Below are positions 1-6,583 of a stretch of 10,959 nucleotides of DNA, piece by piece (the first letter of the stretch is position 1; the number at the start of each line of letters is the position of its first letter). A model generated the notes under the pieces. It had not been told where the DNA came from. It ran no database searches and saw only the letters and a program-made list of their open reading frames with translations. The stretch spans positions 1 to 10,959 of the forward strand of contig VXZF01000101.1 of assembly GCA_009845645.1 (NCBI GenBank), read 5' to 3'. The position numbers were made by a program, and so were the translations under genes. This stretch comes from Gemmatimonadota bacterium (lineage in GTDB: Bacteria > Latescibacterota > UBA2968 > UBA8231).

Positions 1-659
1 GCGCGTTGCAGGGCCAAGTCGATGATCAGCCTGCGGGTCGTGCTCTCGTCCCAGTCATGGGTGTCCGGGACCGCCTCATTCTCCGCCTTGATGGCGGCGA
101 GCTGTCCACGCAAAGCCTCCAACTCGTCTTCGACTTCCTTGCGTGCGTCGTCGGTTTCGTCCAGTTGGCTCTTGAGTGCGTCCAGTTCCTCAACGCTGGC
201 CGGTGCGGCGTCCGGATCCAGTGTGGGGACAAGGGACTCATCGAACATCTTCCCTTGAAGGTCTTCCGCCCCTTTCCGCAGATAGGTGCGGCCCGCCCAG
301 TAGAGAACGTGCGCCAGTTCCCGCACCACGTTCAGCGCGTGTTCGGCTGTGGGCGTCTTGTTGCCATGCACCGCCACGTTGCCCGCGTGCCGGATGAACT
401 CCGCCTTCTGCCACACCACCTCAGGTACTACCTCACGGAAGGCGGGATCGGTGAGGTAGCTGTCTAGGTTGGTGACCTTCGGTGGGCTCAGGGTCTTTTC
501 GACCTTGAAGACACGTTTGACCAAGCGCTCCAGCGCATGCCTTGCATGGAAGCAGGAAGCCCGCGGGTCGCCGTAAACGTGGTGCTCCGCATAGCTTGCG
601 CTCTCCGCCGCGTGGGGGAACTCCTGCTTCAGGAACGCGAAGTTGGCGGAGACATTCAT
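1..659 (-). CDS. hsdR: Type I restriction enzyme R subunit, N-terminal part (runs off the left edge)
   Basis: This is the 5' part of the restriction (endonuclease/translocase) subunit of a type I R-M system; 219 codons are visible and the gene continues past base 1. The ATG at 659-657 lies 7 bases after the hsdS stop. Residues ~8-125 look like a DUF4145 domain: a helical segment containing CFHARHALERLVKRVF, then EFIRHAGNVAVHGN. This domain is common at the N-terminus of one class of HsdR proteins. Residues ~155-195 are a charged heptad-like coiled coil (EELDALKSQLDETDDARKEV). Residues ~201-219 (DESTTRRLIIDLALQR) match the start of the HsdR nuclease domain, which typically reads T-R-x-x-I-D-x-x-L. 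The catalytic PD-(D/E)xK and helicase motifs lie outside the window, so activity cannot be judged. It is transcribed with hsdM and hsdS, which fits the family call. Confidence 0.88.
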   Translation of the reverse strand, partial: MNVSANFAFLKQEFPHAAESASYAEHHVYGDPRASCFHARHALERLVKRVFKVEKTLSPPKVTNLDSYLTDPAFREVVPEVVWQKAEFIRHAGNVAVHGNKTPTAEHALNVVRELAHVLYWAGRTYLRKGAEDLQGKMFDESLVPTLDPDAAPASVEELDALKSQLDETDDARKEVEDELEALRGQLAAIKAENEAVPDTHDWDESTTRRLIIDLALQR

Positions 660-666
660 TGGCAGA

Positions 667-1848
667 TCAGAGATCTCCCCTGAAGGCGCGGGATTGCAGG
701 GAGGCGAAGAGGGTGTCGAGTTCGGCGAGGTGGTTTCGCAGGCGGGCTTTCTGCTGCTCGATGGATTCAACAACAACAGCAAAGCGACTTTGGAGTCCGA
801 TTGGAGGCACCACCACCTCCACAGACGACAGAGCCTTTTGATCAATTGTCGTCATTGTTGCGGTCTTCGATTTCAACTTCAGCAATGCGCGCATCGGTAC
901 TGATCGAAGTTGAAGATTAAGGAACATTGGGTTGACGATATCCATCCTCGGCGAAACCCGTATGAGGTGGCACTCAAAGAGTGCTTCTTCCCGCTCGCCC
1001 AAGAAGACGTTGTTGTATGCAATGCCGTCCAGCTTCAACGATGACCTACAAAACAAGAGATCTCCTGGAAGAAGGCCATATTTCTCGATTTCGGTCTGAC
1101 TGGCCTGAAGGCGTCGGGATTCGGATAGGTCGATACGGTTTCCCCGGAACAGTTCCTCTACCCACACAACCGGCAAGCCAGATTCGAGGCTCTCGGAATA
1201 CTCGGGGTTCCTTCGGAAGACCCCATTGTTGGGTTTCCTGACGGCTAAGTCACCAAGCGATTTCACCTCCCATCCCATAGGGTTGGCGACAGGGTCGCCA
1301 AACACGTCGAGGAAGGTGGATTGGAGGAGCATGTCGAGTTGGGCGAGGGTCTCTCGGCGCTTGGCCCGCAAGGCTTCCGCCGCATCCAGAATCCTCGCAA
1401 TCCGCTCCTGCTCGGCAAGCGGCGGGAGAGGAACTCGGAAAGAAGCAAGCTGCTTGGGGCTTAGACGAGGAAGGTTTGCGCCGGTGCAGCGGCTCGTCGC
1501 TAGGTTGACACTGCCCGGAGTCCGTAAGAAGTAAAACAGATAATCGCGAGACATTCCTGACTTAGGCAGGATCGGAATAATGTCCGTGCTACATACACCC
1601 GAAAACGCTGGCCTAGCGATCTTCCGAAGATACGGTCGGAGCCTGCCGAATAGGAGGTGGCGATCGGAAAACTGGAACTTGTTGCTTTTGGGTCCGGCTG
1701 AGCCGATGGTCTGAGCGCAGTTGATTGCGCCATCGCCGTCGAGATGTTCGAGGCCGAGGTACGGGGTCGCCGGTTCCGCGTCCGCAGGATGAATCGACTG
1801 ACGATCTAGAATCGCAACGGAATCCAATGCACCGGTCGGCCATTTCAT
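667..1848 (-). CDS. hsdS: Type I restriction-modification specificity subunit S
   Basis: The product is a 393-residue DNA-recognition subunit that directs both the methylase and the endonuclease to a bipartite target. It has the usual two-repeat build. Target-recognition domain 1 is at ~5-138 and ends in RLSPKQLASFRVPLPPLAEQ. A long conserved spacer helix follows at ~143-186 (ERIARILDAAEALRAKRRET). Recognition domain 2 is at ~190-348, ending in a VVVPPIGLQSRFA segment, and the second conserved helix is at ~350-393. Both recognition domains look intact and differ from each other, so a bipartite asymmetric site is expected; its sequence cannot be read from the protein. The ATG overlaps the hsdM stop in an ATGA (1845-1848), which indicates translational coupling. 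The length is normal for the family. Confidence 0.95.
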   Translation of the reverse strand: MKWPTGALDSVAILDRQSIHPADAEPATPYLGLEHLDGDGAINCAQTIGSAGPKSNKFQFSDRHLLFGRLRPYLRKIARPAFSGVCSTDIIPILPKSGMSRDYLFYFLRTPGSVNLATSRCTGANLPRLSPKQLASFRVPLPPLAEQERIARILDAAEALRAKRRETLAQLDMLLQSTFLDVFGDPVANPMGWEVKSLGDLAVRKPNNGVFRRNPEYSESLESGLPVVWVEELFRGNRIDLSESRRLQASQTEIEKYGLLPGDLLFCRSSLKLDGIAYNNVFLGEREEALFECHLIRVSPRMDIVNPMFLNLQLRSVPMRALLKLKSKTATMTTIDQKALSSVEVVVPPIGLQSRFAVVVESIEQQKARLRNHLAELDTLFASLQSRAFRGDL

Positions 1849-3335
1849 CGCAGCAACACTTCCAACTCGGTACGTCCCTTCGCGATTTCCACCTCCAGTG
1901 CAGCGAGCCGCTCCAAGATTATCTTCGGCGGATCGATCTTGACCGCCTCGTATTCCACCTCCTTGTAGCGGTTGATGGTGAGGTCGTAGTCGTTGCTTAC
2001 GATTTCGGCCTTGGACACCAAGAAGCTCGGAGCCGTCCGCGCCCGCTTGCGCTCCGCTTTGCGGTTCCGCCAGCGGGCAAGAATATCGGCAAGGTCGCTG
2101 TTGTCCGGCTGTGGTGTGCGCTTGTCGTCCAGCGAGTAACCGTCCGCCTGCATGTCGTAGAACCAGACATCGTCCGTGCCGCCCGAATTCGTCTTGGTGA
2201 AGATCAGGATGGCGGTGGAGACGCTGGCGTAGGGCTTGAAGACGCCAGAGGGCATGGAGACGATGGCTTCGAGATTCTGTTCCTCAACCAGTATCCTGCG
2301 CAGGGTCTTGTGTGCCTTGCTCGACCCGAACACTACGCCATCGGGAACAATGACGGCAGCGCGGCCACCAGTCTGGAGCAGGCGCAGGAACAGGGCAAGG
2401 AACAGCAGCTCAGTCTTTTTGGTCTTGACGACCTGCTGTAAGTCCTTGGCGGTGGACTCGTAGTCCAGACTGCCAGCAAACGGCGGATTGGCGAGGACGA
2501 GCGAGTACCGCTCGGCATCGTTTCCCGCTACGGTTAGGTCCATCTGGGCTAGCGAGTCCCGGTAGCGAATGTCGGGATTCTCAATGCCGTGCAGCCGCAT
2601 GTTCATGCTGCCGATACGCAGCATGGTGTTGTCGAAGTCATAGCCGTGGAAAGTGCCCTCGTTGAACCGACGACGGGCCTCGTCAGTCTTGTAGATTTGG
2701 TCACCGTGGTGCTCGACGAGATATTCGGAAGCCGCAACGAGGAAGCCACCGGTACCGCAAGCTGGATCGCAGATCACGTCATCCGGCGTGGGTGCAGTCA
2801 TGTCCACCATCAGCTTTATGATGTGGCGCGGTGTGCGGAACTGACCGTTCTGCCCAGCAGAAGCTATCTTGCCGAGCATGTATTCGTACAGATCACCCTT
2901 GGTGTCGCGGTCGGCCATGTCGATGGCGTCGAGCTGGTCAACCACGTTGGCCAGCACCCGAGCCGTGGGCATCATGAACAAGGCGTCCTGCATGTGATGG
3001 GAGTAGGTGGAACCCTCCGCAGAATCCCCCGTGTGACCCAAGGATTTGATGAAGGGGAACACCCTGTCGCGCACCGCCTCGAACATCTGCTCCGGCGCAA
3101 GCTCCTTGAAACGCGACCAACGTAGACCGTCCTGGTCCCCGGCGAACACCGGCTCATCAATTGGCCTGCTGAGACGGGCAGCCTTACGCTCCTTGCGGGT
3201 GTGTAGCTCGTCCAGTTCCTTGATGAACAGCAGGTAGGTGAGCTGCTCGATCACGGATAGCGGGTTCGAAATGCCGCCGGACCACATGGTGTCCCAGATT
3301 CGGTCGATTTTGGACTTCAGCTCACCGGTGATCAT
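1845..3335 (-). CDS. hsdM: Type I restriction-modification DNA methyltransferase subunit M
   Basis: The product is an N6-adenine methyltransferase that modifies the host target sites using S-adenosylmethionine. I chose the ATG at 3335 (496 residues) because the protein then begins MITGELKSKIDRIWDTMWSG, a typical HsdM start; the reading frame stays open 22 codons further upstream, but that extension looks unrelated. The N-terminal helical HsdM domain covers ~1-145. The SAM-binding motif I is DPACGTGGF at ~190-198. The catalytic motif IV is NPPF at ~283-286, in the context LVLANPPFAGSLDYES. The C-terminus is helical and ends in EVLLR. It is the first gene of the operon hsdM-hsdS-hsdR, with a 4-base overlap to hsdS. 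All diagnostic motifs are present, so it is likely active. Confidence 0.97.
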   Translation of the reverse strand: MITGELKSKIDRIWDTMWSGGISNPLSVIEQLTYLLFIKELDELHTRKERKAARLSRPIDEPVFAGDQDGLRWSRFKELAPEQMFEAVRDRVFPFIKSLGHTGDSAEGSTYSHHMQDALFMMPTARVLANVVDQLDAIDMADRDTKGDLYEYMLGKIASAGQNGQFRTPRHIIKLMVDMTAPTPDDVICDPACGTGGFLVAASEYLVEHHGDQIYKTDEARRRFNEGTFHGYDFDNTMLRIGSMNMRLHGIENPDIRYRDSLAQMDLTVAGNDAERYSLVLANPPFAGSLDYESTAKDLQQVVKTKKTELLFLALFLRLLQTGGRAAVIVPDGVVFGSSKAHKTLRRILVEEQNLEAIVSMPSGVFKPYASVSTAILIFTKTNSGGTDDVWFYDMQADGYSLDDKRTPQPDNSDLADILARWRNRKAERKRARTAPSFLVSKAEIVSNDYDLTINRYKEVEYEAVKIDPPKIILERLAALEVEIAKGRTELEVLLR

Positions 3336-3421
3336 AATCTCATCGCGTCCTTCTCCATCAAGTCTTTGAACCCAAGGGGCATTGAAGTGCAGTCGCTCCA
3401 AGAACCTCTTGTGATCCGTTC

Positions 3422-3436
3422 GTCGCTAGTAGCGAC
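3422..3436. repeat. Small perfect inverted repeat upstream of hsdM
   Basis: GTCGCT and AGCGAC form a 6-bp perfect inverted repeat with a 3-base centre, lying 87 bases upstream of the hsdM start. It could be an operator half-site pair or a small hairpin. No regulator gene in the window points to a role. Confidence 0.4.
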
Positions 3437-3587
3437 AACTGCGTATGCAAGCGTCGGGTGCTCGGTTGGTCCACTCGCCTCCAATGCTGTCGTCCTTGTG
3501 AGCAGGCCACGAGAGCGGGGTGCCCAAAAGCCCGTCGACGCCTTTGCTACTGCTCCTTGCATCCGACGGCCTCGTGCACCCTGCTAG

Positions 3588-3602
3588 GGAAGGATACCTT
3601 CC
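3588..3602. repeat. Small hairpin between the membrane-protein gene and hsdM
   Basis: GGAAGG-ATA-CCTTCC is a perfect 6-bp stem with a 3-base loop, located 49 bases after the stop of the upstream minus-strand gene. It could be a weak terminator separating that gene from hsdM, but no run of T follows on either strand, so this is not a standard rho-independent terminator. Confidence 0.35.
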
Positions 3603-3650
3603 TGTGAATTGAATGTGCGCGTCCAAAACAGCCTATATCTCAACAGCAAT

Positions 3651-4244
3651 CTAGCCCTCATCCGACGGTCGATTAGTGTCGTCAAACTGGGTTGGCTGGG
3701 GCTCCACAATCAATGCAGGCTGCGCTCGTTCCGCGGAGCTTTCAACTGCGCTAAGGTCTGCATTTGTGTTCGTACCAGCTAATGCGACCCTGTTCGCCAC
3801 CTCAACTCTATGTCTTGCCTCTTCTTCAGATTGAGGAACGGGACGTCCATGTTCGTCTACTAGGCCGTCTGGCTCCGGTAGAGGTTTCCGGTGTTGCAAG
3901 GCCGAGAGCCCGCGTTCCAACACGGCCAATTGCTCGTTCGGGCGCAGTCCTCCTAGGTGAATTGAGACCTTCGTTGATGTATTGCCATCTCTGTAAGACA
4001 TAGTGATTGGGGGTTTTGGAGCATCGTCGAGATGGCGTTGCGACCGGAGCCACAGCCAAACGACTGCACAAAAAAGTACTGCGGCAAATGCAAGCGGGAC
4101 GCAATAGTCGATACCATCTCGAATGAACGAGAAGGTACTGAAGAGACACAGGGCGAGAACTCCGACTAGGGACAATAGCACTACATGACTCCCGGTAGGG
4201 GCAATCCTGATTGATGCCTTCATTCTAGATAGCAGTTTGAACAC
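3651..4244 (-). CDS. Hypothetical protein with two N-terminal membrane segments
   Basis: I do not recognise this 197-residue protein. Residues ~20-40 (VVLLSLVGVLALCLFSTF) and ~48-67 (CVPLAFAAVLFCAVVWLWL) are two strongly hydrophobic segments separated by a short IRDGIDY turn. The remaining ~130 residues are polar and probably face the cytoplasm, since a WLRSQR basic stretch follows the second segment. The tail after ~120 is rich in Glu, Pro and Asp and looks disordered. I chose the GTG at 4244 because a good ribosome binding site (GAGGT) sits 8 bases upstream of it; the in-frame ATG at 4223 has none. The gene follows the beta-helix-like gene by 25 bases on the same strand, so the two are probably one operon. 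The position inside a defence cluster suggests, but does not show, a defence role. Confidence 0.7.
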   Translation of the reverse strand: MFKLLSRMKASIRIAPTGSHVVLLSLVGVLALCLFSTFSFIRDGIDYCVPLAFAAVLFCAVVWLWLRSQRHLDDAPKPPITMSYRDGNTSTKVSIHLGGLRPNEQLAVLERGLSALQHRKPLPEPDGLVDEHGRPVPQSEEEARHRVEVANRVALAGTNTNADLSAVESSAERAQPALIVEPQPTQFDDTNRPSDEG

Positions 4245-4269
4245 GTGGTCGCACCTCTTTCGCGTTCAC

Positions 4270-4599
4270 CTAGGCTATGGAAATAGTACCGTCTTCATGT
4301 CTCGCTGGAGCAAAGTAAGGCAAGTTGTCGTAAATCCATGTGTTTCTTCGGCTAAACAGTCGAACTGCTTTGACGACCTCGTCACCGAAGTAGATGATTG
4401 TGTCATCGCTTATGAAACAGTGATTCAAATCGAAGTTCGTAGATGCAACGTGGAGTTGGCACTGATCGAACCTGCAGTTATGGAAGCTAAAGCCGTCTAG
4501 GGTTACGGTCTTCCGATTGAACCATACGTCTCGCACATCGGGACGGTGGCCCAATGCCGCTAGCAACTCAGCCCCACTGGTCTGGTGTTCTTCAGCCAT
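4270..4599 (-). CDS. Small pentapeptide/beta-helix-like protein
   Basis: The product is a 109-residue protein of unknown function. After an N-terminal helix (~MAEEHQTSGAELLAAL), residues ~30-60 show a repeat with Phe-x-x-Cys-x-Phe spacing (DGFSFHNCRFDQCQLHV, then NFDLNHCFI). This resembles a short pentapeptide-like right-handed beta-helix. The last ~35 residues (VVKAVRLF onward) form a non-repetitive cap. The ATG at 4599 is taken as the start; GTG and TTG codons 12 and 18 bases upstream are also in frame, with a GGGAG just before, so six extra residues are possible. It lies 25 bases upstream of the two-membrane-segment gene on the same strand. Pentapeptide-type folds often bind proteins or mimic DNA, but this one is too short to assign a role. 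Confidence 0.65.
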   Translation of the reverse strand: MAEEHQTSGAELLAALGHRPDVRDVWFNRKTVTLDGFSFHNCRFDQCQLHVASTNFDLNHCFISDDTIIYFGDEVVKAVRLFSRRNTWIYDNLPYFAPARHEDGTISIA

Positions 4600-4913
4600 A
4601 ACTCCTATCACTCCCAACGTTCACAAGCATCAGCAATCGATTCCCTTTCAGCAAAAGCGGGCGTCATCCCACATCACACGGAGTGAGAGCGTATGCCAAG
4701 GCGGCGGCACGTGCAATGGGCGCCGTTCGCTACTGGTACGGCACGGAAGCGGTGGAGTTGGTGAGCACCGCGGCCACTGGTAGACGCTGGGTAGGAGCGT
4801 GGAAAACACAGGCTTGAATTAACCGCACCAGTCGGACGTTCCGCCTTAGAGCTGGCAGTGCGTAGACGCGACATGCCACCCTTTGTAGCTGGGGACCGAT
4901 CAGGGAATCCCCG

Positions 4914-5141
4914 ATGGACAAAGCCGTCACGACCTCACCGTTGTCCGGTACCCCCCAGTCCTTTCCTCCCCGTCCGCCCCTGATTAACCCTGTTCAATCG
5001 TACAGCATCTATGTTACTGTATTGCCATTGACGATCACAGTCGGCACGGTAGAACTGCCGACTGCACTGGGCACCAATCGGGCAAGGAAGGCCGAAAGGA
5101 ACACCTCGGGCCAAACCAAGAAAAGTAAGAATCAGAGGTAA
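4914..5141 (+). CDS. Doubtful small ORF upstream of the pAgo operon
   Basis: This ATG-started frame of 75 residues has a loose ribosome binding site (AGGGAA, 6 bases before the ATG). It ends at 5141, with its TAA overlapping the ribosome binding site of the SMEK-APAZ gene, so it could be a coupled leader peptide. The product is rich in Pro, Thr and Ser, with a basic tail (KKSKNQR), and resembles no family I know. The proposed promoter at 5028-5055 lies inside it, which argues against it being translated in the operon. Chance is the more likely explanation. Confidence 0.2.
   Translation: MDKAVTTSPLSGTPQSFPPRPPLINPVQSYSIYVTVLPLTITVGTVELPTALGTNRARKAERNTSGQTKKSKNQR
5028..5055 (+). promoter_or_regulatory. 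Candidate sigma-70 promoter for the SMEK-APAZ/pAgo operon
   Basis: TTGACG (5028-5033) matches the -35 consensus at 5 of 6 positions. After a 16-base spacer, TAGAAC (5050-5055) matches the -10 consensus at 4 of 6. Transcription would begin near 5062, about 85 bases before the first gene. The spacer is one base short of ideal and the -10 is weak, so this is only a candidate. Confidence 0.35.
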
Positions 5142-5149
5142 CGCACTTG
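5134..5149 (+). promoter_or_regulatory. Ribosome binding site that decides a TTG start
   Basis: GAGGT lies 8 bases before a TTG codon (5147-5149). The next in-frame ATG (5213) has no such site and would remove the first helix of the SMEK-like domain. The TTG is therefore the likely start. A TTG start together with a strong Shine-Dalgarno may keep expression of a toxic effector low. Confidence 0.6.
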
Positions 5150-6583
5150 AAACACTCCGAACTACTTAATCAGTTCCGTGAAGAGCTTGTGAGACTAAGT
5201 CAGGAAGTAGAAATGTCCGCGGCGATGGGCCACTACGACATTAATAGGATCTGCGAGGACGTCTTCTGCAGTGTCTTCAAGGCGCTTTACGGCTTTGAGA
5301 ATCTAAGGAACATCAACGAGAGTGACAAGAAGAACTACCCTGGGATTGATCTGGCAGATGATGAAGCCAGCGTGGCCATCCAAGTCACATCCGACAAGAC
5401 GCTGAAAAAAGTGAAGGACTCACTCAAGACGATCACAAAGCACGGGCTTCACAAGAAATATCGTCGTATCATCCTTTACATTCTGACCCGAAAACAGAGA
5501 AGCTATTCCGACACTAGTATCAGGAAAATATGTGAAAAGAAGCTGACATTCGATGTGTCCTCCGACATTCTCGACTTCACCGACTTGGCGACAAAAGCAG
5601 CATCAGCCGAACCACAAACTCTGAAGCAAGTCGTCGATCTGCTCAGAACCTATGTGCGCGGCTGTGACATTGGGTTGGCCGATGAGGACTTCGACCCTCC
5701 AAAGGAGCCACCTGAGACTCTATCCGCCAACTTGCTGAGTCTCTATTTTCCCAACACCCTGTGGATCGCTGAATTGCTGCCGGAGGTGCTTGATGGCAAG
5801 AAAGTGCGTTACCAGCGAAAAGCGGTCGGGAAATACGTTCGAAGCGTCGAAAAAAGCGTGCCGTCTGACTACGAGGTCAGTGCCAACAAGCTGATCACCT
5901 TCCACTGCCTCCAAGATGGCGAGAACCCGTTTTCGTTCTTGGTGGACGAAGGGACGGCGGAACCGTTCGATCCTGCCGATTACTACTCCATCGATGAAAA
6001 CCATGAGCGGATTTTCAAGTCGCTGCTCCGGTTCTGCCTGCAGCATAAGCTCTACCAGCATCGCGTGATCTGGAAGCCTCGGGAACGGTTGTTCATTTTC
6101 CTTCCTGACGAAGACGAAGATAACGTGCGTAGGATCGATTGGACTGGAAAGAAGAAGGCCACTCGCACTGTATTTGAACGGAAATTCAATCGTAAGCAAT
6201 CAGATAAGGTGCTTTCCATGCGTCACTTGGGTTTTGCGGTGTCATTTCTGACCATCGAAGGCGAATGGCAGGTCTCGATCACGCCGGAGTGGTTCTTCAG
6301 CTATGGCGATGACTACAGACCGTCCTTTTATGGCGACAAGTTGATCAGCGGCCGGAAGCGGATGGAAAAGAATCGATCCGTCTTCGACCAGTTTCGCTTT
6401 ATTTGCGCATGGCTCAAAGAGATCGATTCGGCTGACCTCTTCGATGAGGGTGCCGCTTCATCGCCGCAGTTGACCTTCGGCCGCATCCTGGATCTGCATG
6501 GCGGTCGCCGCCTGAACGAGACGCTGTGGCAACCGTTGGTCGTGCCAGATGAAGACAAGGAGATGGGGCTGGATCTAGCATGA
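5147..6583 (+). CDS. Short-pAgo partner: SMEK-like domain fused to a probable APAZ region
   Basis: The product is a 478-residue protein, probably the effector half of a short-Argonaute system. Residues ~1-115 resemble a SMEK-type domain: a first helix with LSQEVEMSAAMGHYDINRIC, conserved Glu37, a YGFENLRNIN segment, then YPGIDLADD and SVAIQVTSDKT. The Asp68...Gln79-Val-Thr81 pattern resembles a PD-(D/E)xK nuclease core, with Gln for the usual acidic residue and no Lys two positions on. The rest (~185-478) has no other domain I recognise. It includes VIWKPRERLFIFLP (307-320), RRIDWTGKKKATRTVFE (328-344), MRHLGFAVSFL (358-368), a WQVSITPEWFFSYG stretch (374-387) and KRMEKNRSVFDQFRF (404-418). 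By position and partner it is the APAZ region that binds the pAgo. The stop overlaps the pAgo ATG by 4 bases, so the subunits are translationally coupled. The pAgo neighbour makes the system call strong; the effector chemistry is uncertain. Confidence 0.88.
   Translation: MKHSELLNQFREELVRLSQEVEMSAAMGHYDINRICEDVFCSVFKALYGFENLRNINESDKKNYPGIDLADDEASVAIQVTSDKTLKKVKDSLKTITKHGLHKKYRRIILYILTRKQRSYSDTSIRKICEKKLTFDVSSDILDFTDLATKAASAEPQTLKQVVDLLRTYVRGCDIGLADEDFDPPKEPPETLSANLLSLYFPNTLWIAELLPEVLDGKKVRYQRKAVGKYVRSVEKSVPSDYEVSANKLITFHCLQDGENPFSFLVDEGTAEPFDPADYYSIDENHERIFKSLLRFCLQHKLYQHRVIWKPRERLFIFLPDEDEDNVRRIDWTGKKKATRTVFERKFNRKQSDKVLSMRHLGFAVSFLTIEGEWQVSITPEWFFSYGDDYRPSFYGDKLISGRKRMEKNRSVFDQFRFICAWLKEIDSADLFDEGAASSPQLTFGRILDLHGGRRLNETLWQPLVVPDEDKEMGLDLA

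Larger units (their letters stand above)
3336..3650. other. Intergenic region upstream of hsdM
   Basis: This gap of 315 bases separates the two-membrane-segment gene from hsdM. No convincing gene is visible: the open frames on either strand give low-complexity, unrecognised peptides. It should hold the hsd promoter, but I could not find a good -35/-10 pair on the minus strand. It contains two small perfect inverted repeats, listed separately. Confidence 0.6.
4600..5146. other. Divergent intergenic region between the minus-strand cassette and the pAgo operon
   Basis: These 547 bases separate genes transcribed in opposite directions, so the region must carry both promoters. I can propose only the plus-strand one (5028-5055). 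Two short plus-strand frames are open. One at 4914-5141 is listed separately as a doubtful gene. The other, 4683-4817 (44 residues, starting VRAYAKAAARAMGAVRYWYG), reads like coding sequence but has no proper start and may be a gene relic. No tRNA, repeat array or terminator is evident. Confidence 0.6.

Noticed and set aside
1725..2441. Long plus-strand open frame (238 codons) opposite hsdM/hsdS
   Set aside because: It lies antisense to well-supported hsd genes; its translation has no domain and reflects the codon bias of the real genes.
3336..3401. 22-codon upstream extension of hsdM
   Set aside because: The typical HsdM N-terminus begins at MITGELKS (3335); the extension reads as an unrelated peptide.
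3495..3535. Possible third, inverted copy of the dispersed repeat
   Set aside because: Only CTTGTGAG, GGCC, GTGC and AAAAGCC blocks match, with uneven spacing; this is too weak without a computed alignment.
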